From Corbicula japonica (Eukaryota; Mollusca; Bivalvia; Venerida; Cyrenidae), in NCBI GenBank assembly GCA_038501625.1, contig JAZAYU010000010.1, forward strand, positions 1,860,001-1,924,000: a stretch of DNA of 64,000 nucleotides, in the 5' to 3' direction. Shown here one piece after another: positions 23,988 to 35,997 of the stretch (the stretch's first letter is position 1; the number at the start of each line of letters is the position of its first letter). The notes under the pieces were generated by a model. It had not been told where the DNA came from, ran no database searches, and saw only the letters and a program-made list of their open reading frames with translations. The position numbers and the translations under genes are program-made.

Positions 23988-26900
23988 CTAGATACCGAAA
24001 ATAGCCTCTTTTCGCGAAAATAACCCAAAGTGATCGAAAAGAGCCTCTAATTTTTTTGTTGTTAAATATTTTTAAAAGATGCCAAGTTTATTTGCTTAAA
24101 CATATAATTTCTCGATTATTTTCATATTTTTTTTTTCTAATTGACTTTGGTTTTGATTAATAGCTAAATTTAAGAATAACATATGCTGTCGAAAAGAGGT
24201 TCGGGATCGAAAAGACCTTGTAATATGTATAAATAATCAATTTAACATAGTGTTTTCTTATTAATTATTTGCAAAATGTATGCTAAAAATAATTAATCAT
24301 GAAATTAAAGAGAAAATTTTAATAATAATGGTGCAAAAACCCTCTTTATGTACTTGATAATTGCTATTTTCGCGAGAATAACCGGATCGGAAAGAGCCTC
24401 AGGATCGAAAAGAGCATGTAGTATGTATTAATAATATATAAAAGATTGTGTTTTCTTCTTAATTAATAGCAAAATGTGTGCTTCAATTAATAATAAAATA
24501 AAGGAGAACTTTAATAAGAATGGTGCAAAAAAACTTTTTTATGTAACGGATATATGCTATTTTCGCGCGAATAAACAATCCGAAAAGAGCCTCCGGATCG
24601 GAAAAGCATTGAATATGTGTAATTAGTCAATAAAAGATTGTGTTTTCTTCTGAATTATGTGCAAAATATATGCTTCAATAATTAATCATATAAGAAAAGA
24701 GAAAATTTTAATGATAAAGGAACAAAAATCTTTTTTTGTACTGGCTAAATGCTATTATTGCGACAATAACCCGATCGAAAAGAGGCTCGGGATCGAAAAA
24801 GGCATTGGATATGTATAATTAATCAAGTTAAAATGGTGTTTCTTATTTATTTTTTTTTGTGTTAAATGTTGGTTAAGAGTAATTACTCAAAAAGTAACAG
24901 ATAAAATTTGGTAATAATTACATACACAGCACGTGTGTGCACCCGTGAAAACACCGTTTAATTGCGTTTTTAAATGCCAGCTCTTTTTCACTTGTTCAGC
25001 TTTCCATAGACAAATATTTTAACCGACTATGTCATTTATACATTTTCAGATTTCCGCGATTAAATAGTTTATTATATATTTACAATCTTTAAAGAAATTA
25101 TATTAAGAATTCTATATCAAAATTTCCATTAATAAATGTATGCGTTTTTCAACAAACAGTCATCATTTATAATGGTCGAAGTCAACAGAAACGTTTGTTC
25201 ATAAAAATGCTGAACATAAATGTCTAATAAACGAAGAGTGCCATGTATGACTACTGTTGGAGGGTAAACGTAAGTATGAAAATAAGATACACCATTTTCA
25301 ATGATTTAAATCAAATAATCCTTACGTACATGCTTTTTACCAAAATTAAAGTTTAAGTAACGCTGTACTAATTTACAATTAATTATAGCGTCAATTAAAA
25401 ATTAACTAACCGCAGTCTTATTATTACACTTTCAAGTTGATTTGTGAAAGCCCATCTTGACACTTAGTCAACGACTTTAATTACTCAAATTGTGAACACA
25501 AATCGACACTGAGAAATTCATTTATCTTAATATTGAAATAAAATGAGCTGTTTGATTAAAAGTTGTTATTTTTTAATTATATTATTAAAGTCGGGGATTC
25601 CTTTACTTACAGAACAAGTGTGACTTTTCAACAAACAAATACATTTGTGAAAGAAAGATCTTATGCAATTAGTATCAATTTGAGACAGGAGCTTAACATG
25701 GTGTGATAATCCATCAGTGTTAATCAGGGATGTGCGGCGACAGATTAAAGATGGTGAGATTAACAAGAATGCGTAATGGATGTCTTTTTCAATCATCGAT
25801 TTGCAATATTCTTAAATTGGATGATAACTTTTAATTAATATAATTTGTAATTTGAATTCATTCATTAGATTGATAAATCTGTTAAATTGAAAAATTTCCA
25901 AACATTACAAGTTTGATGAATTGGTTTTGGTTCTTATTTCCGAGGCCATATATAGACAAATAAGATAAACTCCAATTTTAGCATTCAATATCTATGTATG
26001 ACATTAAAACACTTAATATTTATCACACTGTAACTTACATGTTTTAGTACACTTTTTGTATGAATTTCTACAAAATATGATAAAATACGATAACACACAG
26101 AGAATATTTTGATTATATTTTAGAGCTCTTTTCGTGAACAAAAACGCACTCGCGCTGAACGAAAAGAGCTTTAAAAACTATACAAACACAAAGGTTCCGA
26201 ATTGTTAGCATGCCTACACACTATTAATTTATTATTAAGCAAAACACGAGAGAAAACATGAATTATAATTTAACCGGGTAAGTTGATTGTATTAAATATT
26301 TATTTTCCTACACGAAAATAGCAATTCGCCGCTGTACGAAAAGAGCCTTAAGAAAGTAAAGATTCTGCCTTTTCAAATATTTACACATTATTAATTGTAT
26401 TTATTTATTAAACTGTTACTTAAATGACCACTAAAATGAACAAAGTAAACATAGAGAACTTTAACTGAAAAAATAAAACGTAGAGAACAATTTGATTATA
26501 TTTCGGAGCACTTTTCGTTACCAACTATAATAACAGGCGCTGTTCGAAAAGAGCCTTGTTAACCTTACAAATGTAAAGATGTTTTATTTAACTTTTCAAT
26601 AATATTACAGTTTTTTCTATTATTCTAAATTATCTTCCATTCTAAACCGATTATAATTGCAATATTTATGTAATTTGCACAAAAAGTGATTTTAGAGGCT
26701 CTTTTCAATCACCTTGCTTAACGCATGAGCCTATTTTCGTTGTATAAAATGCTTATGTTGCAATAAAATGGCCTTAATTTTTCAATAATATTATAGTTTT
26801 TTTCTATTAATCTAAATTATTTTCCATTCTAAATCGATTATTATTGCAAAATTTATGAAATTTGCACAAAAAGTGATTTTAGAGGCTCTTTTCGATCACC

Positions 26901-27128
26901 TTGCATAACGCATTAGCCTATTTTCGTTGTTGAAAATGCTTATGTTGCAATAAAATGGCCTTAATTTTTCAATAATATTATAGTTTTTTTCTATTAATCT
27001 AAATTATTTTCCATTCTAAATCGATTATAATTGCAAAATTTATGAAATTTGCACAAAAAGTGATTTTAGAGGCTCTTTTCGATCACCTTGTGTTATTTTC
27101 GCGAAAAAAGGCTATTTTCGGTATCTAG
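23988..27128. mobile_element. Foldback-type element with 190-bp arm repeats
   Basis: The two ends are inverted repeats of about 60 bp with roughly three mismatches, both starting CTAGATACCGAAAATAGCC. Inside, each arm is built of roughly 190-bp tandem units. On the left, units start near 24190, 24385, 24575 and 24775. On the right, three units occur between 26600 and 27080. Each unit repeats the terminal motif CGAAAAGAGCC (or its inverse). No transposase frame was seen. Near-identical 18-19-bp direct repeats beginning CGTAGCGTGAG lie at 23969-23987 and 27135-27152. The first abuts the element, and the second lies six bases beyond it. This architecture resembles foldback elements. Confidence 0.75.
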
Positions 27129-27299
27129 TGATATCGTAGCGTGAGTGTATAGTTCGATTTTGACCCGTGAGCTGTGACCTTTCGGACAAGTCCACTGTTA
27201 TAATACTAAATAGGTAAAGTGCGTCATTTTACAGTTACTGTTAAATTACTTTACTTATATGACTTTAAAACCTGTTCAAAGCAGCAGATATTTAGTCAC

Positions 27300-27367
27300 G
27301 ATGCAATAGATCAGTGGATAAGATATCGGGCTATGAAACAAAACATTGCATGTTCGAATCCAATAAA
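27300..27367 (+). repeat. tRNA-derived SINE head or tRNA pseudogene
   Basis: An A-box-like TAGATCAGTGG (27307) and a B-box TGTTCGAATCC (27351) sit at tRNA-like spacing, with GGGCTATGAAAC where the anticodon arm would fall. The acceptor stem is not well formed, so a functional tRNA is unlikely. Confidence 0.5.
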
Positions 27368-27814
27368 AGTAATATTATATAATTCTATAATTTTAATTTA
27401 TTTCTTATATTATTATTAATTGTATTGAGCTGTTTTATCTTTATATTTTGCAACTCCCTTTTAATTTTGTTCATGTTCATTCAATTCTTAACAATATAAT
27501 AATTTCGTTGAGCAGCTTGCCCTGACCCCTTACACCTCCGTACCAAAGAAGCGTTGACAATTGTGAATCCTGGCGTTCTGTAAACACGTGTTGTTACATT
27601 CTCTTTCTTTTATAATTTACATAATTCAAAACCCCTTTGTCCAATTTTTTGCATCGCCGAAAAACTGTGTTTTGAGTAAGCATCGATCGCGATATTTTAT
27701 CAACTCGCTTGATGAAAGCTTACTCGAAATTTGTATGGTTCGATGTCATTTTTGTCGTTGTCTACATGAATGTATTGAAAAAATGACATTAAAAACAGAA
27801 AAAAAGAAATCTTC

Positions 27815-27885
27815 TCATGGGATTCGAACACACAGCCGTTATGTCATATTACCAGAAATCAGTACCGTTACTGCCTCGGCCATGA
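27815..27885 (-). repeat. tRNA-Ser/Leu-like SINE head, minus strand
   Basis: The minus strand reads TGGCCGAGGCAG (A-box type, 27871-27882) and, about 40 bases on, TGTTCGAATCCC (B box, 27819-27830). The long middle fits a tRNA with a variable arm. Stems are imperfect, so it is read as a polymerase III derived repeat. Confidence 0.5.
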
Positions 27886-28237
27886 AACCTTTGTTATAGA
27901 GTAGTACGATTTCAACAAAATGACCTATGATGGGAATATCTAACATCCCTATTTTGTGGAATATTCCAAAAATCTATAAATACAAAAGTACATTCACGGC
28001 TCAATGCGTAAAATCGGACTATAGTAAAAGGCATGGGTGTCCGATGATGCGTATTATTGATGCTTCCACGCTGAACGTGTAATCATAAAGTGCAATTAAC
28101 CTCCTGTGACCATCCTAGTCGTTTATCTCTGTCTTCCGCAGCTTATTGATCGAATTGATGACTGTCTTTTAGCGTAGCGCCGCCCCATTGACTACGCTTG
28201 TGATATTAGATAAAATTATTGCCTATGCTGATCTCCT

Positions 28238-28470
28238 ATGTTTACTTTAAACACCGGTCATGTCACATTCGCTAAACCTCCGGTATCTTCTGAGAACGTT
28301 CACCGAAATTGCACTGGAAATCGCAAACAAATTGCAAAATCGCATATTTTTTTACTTTAAACAATGATCACCTCACTTCGCTAAACTTCCGTTAACTTCT
28401 GAGAACATTCGCAGCATTTGCACTGGAAAACGCAAAAAAGCAAAATCTCTCTTTAAAAAGACAATATTTT
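28238..28470 (+). repeat. Tandem duplication, about 115-bp unit
   Basis: Two diverged copies share TTTACTTTAAACA, TTCGCTAAAC, TTCTGAGAAC and TTGCACTGGAAA blocks in the same order (from about 28238 and 28352). Non-coding. Confidence 0.7.
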
Positions 28471-28619
28471 GACAATTAAGCAAAGTTCTGAGCATTCGTT
28501 TCCTCCTAAGTCTGCAGAAACTGGATGAGGAAGCCGACGACATCGTCATAGGAACCCATCCATTTTACGAGGTTGCAAGTCTTATTCAGTGATATACTCG
28601 GCATGTTCTCAGGCCACAC

Positions 28620-30250
28620 ATTGACTTGGAATCTGACCACCATAGACATTTCCTTAAAATTTCTTTTTTAAATAAAGGAATAGATTTTATTGACCTTCCT
28701 AGTATATTTAAATATAAAATAGTTCAATCGGCTGTTCCTATTTATTTTAAGAATACTGAATTACCTATGGTTTGTTATAAATTCAACAAAGCAACTTGAA
28801 AAATACAATTTTTAATTACAATAAAATTACCTCGGATTTGCAGATCATTGAAAATACATCAAAATCTTGAGAATGTTTAACTTCTAAATATTGCTATAAG
28901 CCTGCCGGTCATATTGTTACCGGTGGTCTTAATATAATCAAAGACTATAGAATTCGTAATTTAATTTCTAAAGGTCCCAAATATAGAATATCATCCAAAA
29001 TTGATTTAAATGCATGCTGTGCAGAAATTGCTGAGTCTTTAAACTTATTTTGCAATAAATGGTGCAAAAGAGAACATGCTGAGCCTAATGCGCTTTGTAT
29101 CAACTTATGATTTCTCAACTCTGTACACTTCGCTCCCTCATAATTTACTAAGAGACAAGCTAAACAGTCTCATTGAAAAGACGTTTGCTAGAGAAAATAA
29201 AACTTTCATCGCTTTTAATGAACATAGGGCATTTTTTACAGATGGTTCTTATGATAATTATACTTTATGGACGTGTCAAGACCTAATAGAGTCGCTTACT
29301 TTCTTACTGGATAATATATATGTTAGATTCGGTACCTCTATTTATAAACAAGTAATAGGCATCCCAATGGGTACTTATTGTGCACCCTTTGTTGCTGATC
29401 AGTTTTTATACTGTTATGAAAGAGACTTTATGTTATCTCTTTCTACTGAACATCAAGATGATATAATTACAGCTTTTAAGAACACATCGATGTACCTTGA
29501 TGATTTATTAAATATAGATAATAACCATTTTCTATTACTGGTTAATAAGATTTATCCCAAAGAACTACAACTTAATAAAGCGAACACTTCAGAAAAGCAA
29601 GCAAACTTTCTCGATCTAAATCTGTCCATTGAAAATGGTTTCGTCACTACTAAAATTTATGATAAAAGAGATGATTTTAATTTTGGTATTGTAAATTTTC
29701 CGTTTTTAGACGGAGATGTTCCTCGTGCAACATTTATGGGGTTTATATCTCACAGCTTGTTCGCTTTTCAAGAGCTTGCAACGAAGTTAATGATTTCAAT
29801 GAAAGCAATCTTTGCATTACAGAAAAACTTTTTTAAAAAGGTTATCGGTATCACAAATTAAGGAAAACCTTTTGCAAGTTTTATCGCCGATACCCAGATT
29901 TAATTCATAAATACAGGTGCAGTTTAAAATCACTTTTACAACAAGGTATTTCACAGCCAGTTTTTTATGGAGATTTTATTTATAAACTCAAGAAGATAAA
30001 AGGGAATGTTAATTTCTCCCGGTTATTCGTAAAAACCATCTGTAAATTTAAAACAAAGGTTACCAAACATGATATTTTACAGCGCTCTGCAGGCCTGGTG
30101 ATTAACCCATCTACAGTTGATAATTATGCTTACCTCTTAGGTTGCACGACGATGGCAGGGGTTGAAGAGTTTATGAATGTTTTTTGGGAAATCTTTTCTT
30201 AAAAGAACCTAGAAGCTCGATTTGTTTCTTTTATCCCTTTCATCGTGTTC
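28620..30250 (+). pseudogene. Penelope-like reverse transcriptase, decayed
   Basis: Segments in different frames match the RT of Penelope-like retroelements. They are an N-terminal KGIDFIDLPS and CYKFN region (28675-28800), a HIVTGGLNI...KGPKYR region (28905-29000), a 261-codon open core (29076-29861), and a C-terminal FYGDFIYK region in a shifted frame (29960 on). The core contains YDFSTLYTSLP (motif A), GIPMGTYCAP (motif B) and the active-site box YLDD. Relative to the family, a block between the N-terminal part and motif A appears deleted near 29085, and frameshifts occur at 29085 and 29860. No GIY-YIG endonuclease was seen downstream. It is not functional. Confidence 0.75.
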
Positions 30251-30610
30251 TTGCTGATTTTACTCCAGGAGCTCTGGTACCGGTAAGATCATTGTTGAGC
30301 CGATAAGTGGGTTGGAGTTTTTTCACCAAGACAACTTGTACTTGTTTGTGTTATGAGAATCTGTTGGGACAAGTGTGAGGTTGGTGCACCCTAGAACCTG
30401 GTTTAAACCCCCAGTGGCAACTTGATTAGCCACTGACCGTTCCAAGGCGGTAACCGCGCGGGTTCTCATTTTTGTTTATTGTTAGTGGTGTCCTTTTAAA
30501 AAAAACTGATCATTTTATTTACCATGCTCTCTCCCTCTCTCTTCTTCTTGACTGTGTGGGGAGGTTGTTTTTTCTGAATGTGCCGATCCCTGATATGCTT
30601 ATTTCACCTT
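29864..30610 (+). repeat. Penelope C-terminus plus downstream module, copy 1
   Basis: This stretch recurs at 44191-45013. It includes the RT C-terminal coding remnant, then a module with GTGAGGTTGGTGCACCCT and GGTTTAAACCCCCAGTGGC, and ends near GATATGC. Copy 2 has an extra segment at 44625-44700. The shared downstream module shows that the two copies derive from one composite unit. Confidence 0.85.
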
Positions 30611-31500
30611 TTCCTAAATGCTTGTTTAAAACATGTCCTTGTTTGCTATAAGCCTCTACTATTTCACGACCGTATGTTTGGTGATTTATACCACAAGAAA
30701 GAAAATTTTGAATGTCAACACATGGGTAGAAGTTTTCATTAATTTTCAAAGTCAACGCATGGACATGAGTTTTTTTGAAACCCGCATTATTTCATCTAAC
30801 ATGGCATACACTGAAATTGACATCATTCAAACAAACAAACAGAAACAAGAAAATGTGCGAGAACCAGCAATATTATATGTTGAAGTTCAGCATTCTAACT
30901 AAATTGTTGAAAATGAGAATAGAAAATATATCAATTTGAGTCCCTGTCAGGCTGCTCATCCCCCACCCTAGGACAGTGACAAAATCTTGTTGTTGAACTC
31001 TAGATTATGGAATACATTTTTGGTTAAAAGTGTATGCTAATGGCCGACTAGCTTTTTGTAAACTTTAGTTTACAGACAGCCATTCCCGCCAAAGTCAGAT
31101 ATTCATTAGTCTCAAAGAAAAACATAAACGATGTCTTGCTTTTGACCAACAAAATCAATATAAAGGATCGATCCTATTTCATATATGGGATCATCCTGAA
31201 CAGTAGTTTGATTCAAATAAAGTATCAGTTCAATTTATAAGCAAATAATAATTTGCTACGAAGGTTTGCATCACGTGACTTTCTAAAAAGAACGCATAAC
31301 TTTATTTCTACACCCTGTAGAAAATACAACACACGTATGTTTATATAATTTAACACGTCGTTATATATCAGCTCAATTTCTGATTTGATGTTACTTCAAC
31401 GTCCAAATATTGTTTCATCAACATTAAGAAGACTTTTCTTGCAAATAGGGAGAAAGGAATAGCATTCTCAAGCTCTAGACGTGCGGCTTTGTGACCACGT
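30610..31500. other. No gene recognised
   Basis: AT-rich; open frames here are short and without recognisable motifs. Confidence 0.4.
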
Positions 31501-31507
31501 CCGGTGC

Positions 31508-31823
31508 CGCTGTTAACCGGTGTTACCTTTCAAAGGTCAAGTTCGGTCCATTATAATATGTAGGTTATCAGGATGACCGACAATAGATTAAGTATACAAA
31601 AACTATGATTATCTACATTAATGTCTTTTCCGGTAAACGTCTTCTCTATACATCAAACAATCAAACATCAGCCTCTACACTTTCCTTCTGCATGAGTCTT
31701 AGTAACAGGTGGCATAGTCTAAATTATCCGTTCCGGACCGTGAGTCACTGTTAACCGGTGTTCAGGCTAAAGATCACAAGTTTGGTCGATTATGATATGT
31801 CGGTCATCAGGATGACGGACAAC
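31508..31823 (+). repeat. Paired diverged repeat around TGTTAACCGGTGTT
   Basis: Blocks 31508-31585 and 31746-31823 share CTGTTAACCGGTGTT, GGTC(C/G)ATTAT(A/G)ATATGT and ATCAGGATGAC in order, separated by about 160 bp. Non-coding. Confidence 0.7.
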
Positions 31824-32332
31824 CAATTTTGTCTGGCTGCTTTAACCGCCAGAGAATCCTTAGCGAGGTTTAGTTATCTTTCCTTGAGGTTTAAATATAG
31901 GCGATATTCCCCAGGTATTCAAGTATGTACTGCTGGAGATTAACAACACCAGTAAGTGTTAGTTTAATAAATACAACACTCTCGGAGTCATATTACAGAT
32001 GCATGTTTACCATTATCCCAACTGGGTTGCTGATAGCAATTTGATGCCACTTAACATGGTCACTGATTTATTGCCGTACATATGTTTGGAATGCCTACAT
32101 AACTGAGATATGTTAAACCTTCGAGTTGAATAAATGCTGCACAACGTTTGCCAAAAAAGTTTTATGTCGTTCCTGAAGTGCGCTGTTTACACCTTATAGT
32201 CGCTGGTTTAATAAAGTATTAGCTTCTAATCTTTGTCACAAATGGTGCATATTTACTCGACCATGCTATATCCATGTCAAGTTTTATCACGAATTATTGT
32301 GATGGCCTAGTTGATAAGCAGAGCTAGAGAGA

Positions 32333-32522
32333 GTTTTTAAAATAGATACAGAAAGCAAGTGTGACGTCATCCAGCAGCCAATCAGAGACCTCTAGTTTGT
32401 GGTTTACAACAGTCGTTTATTTTCTGATAACGACGGAGAAAGAGTCTAGAAGTTAAACTGACTGGAGAAAAAATGACTATCTTGAGTCATTCTTAAATCT
32501 AACAACACTTACAAAATAGCAG
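32333..32522 (+). promoter_or_regulatory. Putative promoter and 5' UTR exon of cGLR gene B
   Basis: A perfect CRE palindrome TGACGTCA (32362-32369) and a CCAAT box (32378-32382) lie upstream of a segment ending in a canonical donor, CAG|GTATGT (32522/32523). The segment contains a seven-codon upstream reading frame at 32473-32496, also present in copy C (41947 onward) with the same length. An acceptor directly before the gene's ATG (35996) would complete a 3.5-kb first intron, 32523-35996. Transcription start and splicing are inferred. In copy C the donor reads CAG|ATATGT, and the CRE/CCAAT part is not present. Confidence 0.4.
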
Positions 32523-32764
32523 GTATGTTCAGTTGTTTAAGTAATTTATCAAATTCTCAAGTAAAATAAAGAGACATCAACTATACATTTAACACAAAAC
32601 AATATTAGGATTTTTTCCTTGTTTCTGTTTCATTATTGTTCATATTTCAATCCGATTCTGGAAAAAAGGAATCAAAACTGGCAAACTTGGAGTAAAAAAA
32701 AACCACAAAATTATAATGATTCTTTCCTTGCTGCTGTTACTCTGTTACTGGATTACTTTTTGGC

Positions 32765-34890
32765 ATGACACGTTTCAGACAATATGTGTATGGTCGACAG
32801 GTTTTAGTCCAAACCGACCATTTGCCTTTCATTTCTATAATGAAAAAGCCTGTACATGTTGCACCACCCAGGTTACAGCGCATGATGCTTCAGCTTCAAG
32901 GTTATGACTTTCAACTTGTACATAAAGCTGGCACACAAATTCCTTTAGCAGATGCGCTATCAAGGAAGTTTCTGCCAGACACATGTCCTGAACTCTCAGA
33001 AAAGGCCAATTTTCATGTACATTTTGTTACCAAGTCTTTACCCTACAGTGACAGAAAATTTCAGGAGATTAGGTCTCATACATAACAAGATGAAGCGTTA
33101 CAGCTTCTGAAAAATGTAATTCTTACAGGATGGCCACACAATCGAAAAGATTGCCCCTCCCAGTTATTCGATTACTGGAATTTCAGAGATGAGTTAACAG
33201 TCAATGATGACATTATCATGAAAGGTCAACGTTTACTCATACCTGCAAAGTTAAGGCTAGAGATGCTAGAAATTCTTCACTCAGGTCATTTTGGTACAGA
33301 AAAGTGTTTACGTAGAGCACGTGACACAATGTTTTGGCCAAGAATCACGGCAGACATAACAGATAAAGTTGCCAAATGTGATGTTTGTCTTGAGCACCGA
33401 AATTCAAATCCCAAAGAACGTTTGATACCGCATGAATTGCCAGACCGTCCTTGGCAAAATGTTGCCACAGATGTATTCACACTACAAGGTCAAGATTACT
33501 TGCTCATAGTTGACTACTATAGTCATTACTTTGAATATGCTAAAGTGTCAAATACAACCAGTTCTGTTGTCATTAAGCAAATGAAACAATGGTTTGCAAG
33601 ACATGGTATCCCTGAGAAGCTAGTCTCAGATGGAGCTAGTTATTACACATCTCAGTAGTTCAAAGATTTCGCGATTATTTGGGATTATGCACATATATTC
33701 TCATCACCTCACTATCCGCAGTCAAACGGATTGGCAGAGTCATATGTTAAGATTGTTAAAAGGATTCTCAAAAAATCAAAACAGTCAGGGAAAGATCCGG
33801 TTATGGCATTACTTGAATACCGTGCCACTCCTCTAAACACAGGTTACTCACCGGCAGAATTGCTAATGGGAAGGAAAATAAGATCATTCTTACCAATTTC
33901 TCCCAAACAACTCATTCCTAAAGCTCCAGAACCCGAGCAGGTCAAGCAACTACTTTCTTCACAGAAAGACTTGCAAAAGAGCTATTATGATAAAACAGCT
34001 ACACCCCTGAAAACTCTTTCAATAGGTGAACCTGTTAGAATTTAGCAAGATACGTGGAAACCTGCCACTGTTGTGCAAAAACACAATGACCGTTCATACA
34101 CAGCAAAAACACCTGATGGTGCTGAGTATTGTAGAAACAGGCGTCATTTGCTAAAGACAAATGAACCTGCGCATCCTCAAATTCTCCCAGATTTTTCCAT
34201 ACCAGAAACACCACAGTTAATAAATCGTCGCCTTATTATTACAATGTTCTAACTTACTTTTTTACAGTTTGGAGAAAATCGTCTTCAAAGTTTCAGATTT
34301 CTCTAAAACCTTCATATTCCACCATATTTGCTCAGAAAAACAGCAGCGTGTGTGTTTTGATGAAGTCTATAAATTACATGAGTTTGTGTTTAGTCTTTAT
34401 CTTTAACTTTTTGGAAATTCTCTACTTTCGGTTTAACCTAACCAGTGTTCTTGGACTAACCAGTACTAACCATTATTTTCTCTGCAAGTAACTCGTCGCC
34501 TTATTATTACAATGTTCTAACTTACTTTTTTACAGTTACTTAGAACAGTGTAATCCTTACACGAGTGTGAATAAACCGCAAGATAGAACATTGTGTGATT
34601 GGGAATTTTAAAAACTAAAGTGAATCAACCAATTCTGAAACCATATTCAGATAGGTCTTTTTTCCACGATTACAACGGTATAAAAATCTCATTTTTCGAA
34701 AAATATCACTTAGAACATTGTAATAATAAGGCGACGAAATGTAAACCCCTGTGAACCTCAGCCTCCTCAGCCAAAAAATCCCCGGGCAAAACCTGAATCA
34801 TCATTTTCAGCTAGAGCTGAAGACAAGAGCAAACCTTATATTTCTAGATATGGCAGAACAGTTACACCCAAAATAATTGAATCAATGTGA
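32765..34890 (+). pseudogene. Gypsy pol remnant (RNase H end, integrase)
   Basis: One frame runs through the C-terminus of RNase H (VYGRQVLVQTDHLPF near 32785, ADALSRK near 32950) and the integrase HHCC finger (HSGHFG near 33280, CDVCLEH near 33380). The DDE core follows, with aspartates in ATDVF (33463) and VSDGAS (33631) and the glutamate in GLAESY (33735). Three in-frame stops interrupt it, at about 33083, 33656 and 34043, and a 511-bp MITE splits it at 34226. Removing the MITE and one target copy restores the same frame to the natural stop at 34888-34890. It is non-functional. Confidence 0.85.
34226..34736. mobile_element. MITE with 27-bp TIR inserted in Gypsy pol
   Basis: Both ends are perfect inverted copies over 27 bp starting CGTCGCCTTATTATTACAAT. 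A 4-bp duplication AAAT flanks it (34222-34225, 34737-34740). The left-end sequence is repeated internally in direct orientation at 34494-34535, so this may be one element inside or joined to a second. There is no coding capacity. The superfamily is uncertain. Confidence 0.85.
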
Positions 34891-35179
34891 GAATAATCAG
34901 TATCCGTGATAATGCAAGATTAAAATGTCATTTATTTCCTCTGTTATGGAAACAACAGAACAGCGCTAGCCTAATTATTTGTATATCTCTCAACAATTGT
35001 TTTGTGACATTTATAATCTGGATATTAACCTAACCCATGGATGATAACAAGACATTCTACATTAGTGAAATAATGATATGCCTGGACATTAACCACAGGA
35101 AGAATTTCATTCACAAATAAACGTTTACATTAAAGCAGCTATGTTTATTAAAGTTTGTTTATTTTCAAAATAAGGGAGA

Positions 35180-35393
35180 TGTTGTAATATGATGATTATG
35201 TTTAATCATGCTGTACATTTATGCTATACCCCTGTGCTGACTATAATATCATTTATCTTTACAATATACTTATGCATGCCTTAACCGCACAGAGTCAGTT
35301 CTACTCTCGCAATCGCACAGTTAACATCATGCTATAATAAAGTGTTATTATACTGTTGAATACTCTTGGAGTCATTATTTGCCTACCACAACG
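35180..35393 (+). repeat. 3' LTR of the Gypsy fragment
   Basis: Begins TGTTGTAATATG right after the purine tract and ends near CCACAACG, with imperfect TGTTGT/ACAACA-like ends, about 214 bp. A possible diverged LTR tail with a similar CTCGGAGTCAT block occurs near 31985. Confidence 0.65.
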
Positions 35394-35997
35394 CCAAACT
35401 GACACACTTCCTTATGTACAATGACGGAGATTTCACTTTTCAATTAGAAGGGTTGAATTGAAGGTAAGGCACAATGCTCGTCATGATGGTTCTACGGTAG
35501 ATTAGTATTTAGCTTAAATATAAGTTACCCTCTCTAATCCCGCCGTTCCCTCTCCTCACCCTATCAGATCATACCCCAAACCCCTCTACCCATATTTACA
35601 GGTGAATATACAAAACGTTTCTGACAGGAGTATTTAAGTGACAACTAAACAACTTGCCTTGGAAAACACATAAAATCCTTTTTTGGTTAATAGTTTATGG
35701 TACCTTTTTAATTAAATCAGTCATGTTATAAATTTACGCTCTCTTTTTTCATTGTGGGGAGCCATACGCAACCTGATTTTCATGGGGAAGTTTTATCATT
35801 ATTGTATATATCTCTTGATATAATCTGGTAAACACAGGGGCTTATTTAAAAAGTTCTTTAAGGGCCGTATGAGTCTAATTTAGTTTGAAAAAGACAGTAT
35901 TCAATTGTAATGCATATATATAAATTATGGTAACTGTCTTCTTTTAAAAACTCTGGAAGAATTTTGCATTTTATATCCATAACATAAATTCTTCAGA
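35394..35997 (+). other. cGLR gene B 5' flank / intron end, paralogous to copy C
   Basis: Aligns with 42185-42750 and 45015-45131 of copy C (shared ACGGAGATTTCACTTTT, GGTAAGGCACAATGCTCGTC and CTCTGGAAGAATTT blocks). It ends in the acceptor TTCTTCAG one base before the ATG. No gene was seen. Confidence 0.7.

Larger units (their letters stand above)
32755..35393 (+). mobile_element. 5'-truncated Gypsy retrotransposon in putative intron 1 of cGLR gene B
   Basis: Comparison with copy C (CTGTTACTGGATTA|ACTTCCTTAAG near 42175-42195) marks the insertion. The fragment starts inside the RNase H region, runs through integrase to the pol C-terminus, a polypurine tract (AAGGGAGA near 35172) and one LTR. 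Only the 3' part is present. It is a different and older family from the element at 3412. Confidence 0.8.

Noticed and set aside
27588..27899. 103-codon plus frame
   Set aside because: It overlaps the minus-strand tRNA-like SINE head and has no protein-like features.
31950..32020. Possible solo LTR tail resembling the end of the LTR at 35180-35393
   Set aside because: Similarity is limited to a short CTCGGAGTCAT context and no LTR start was found.
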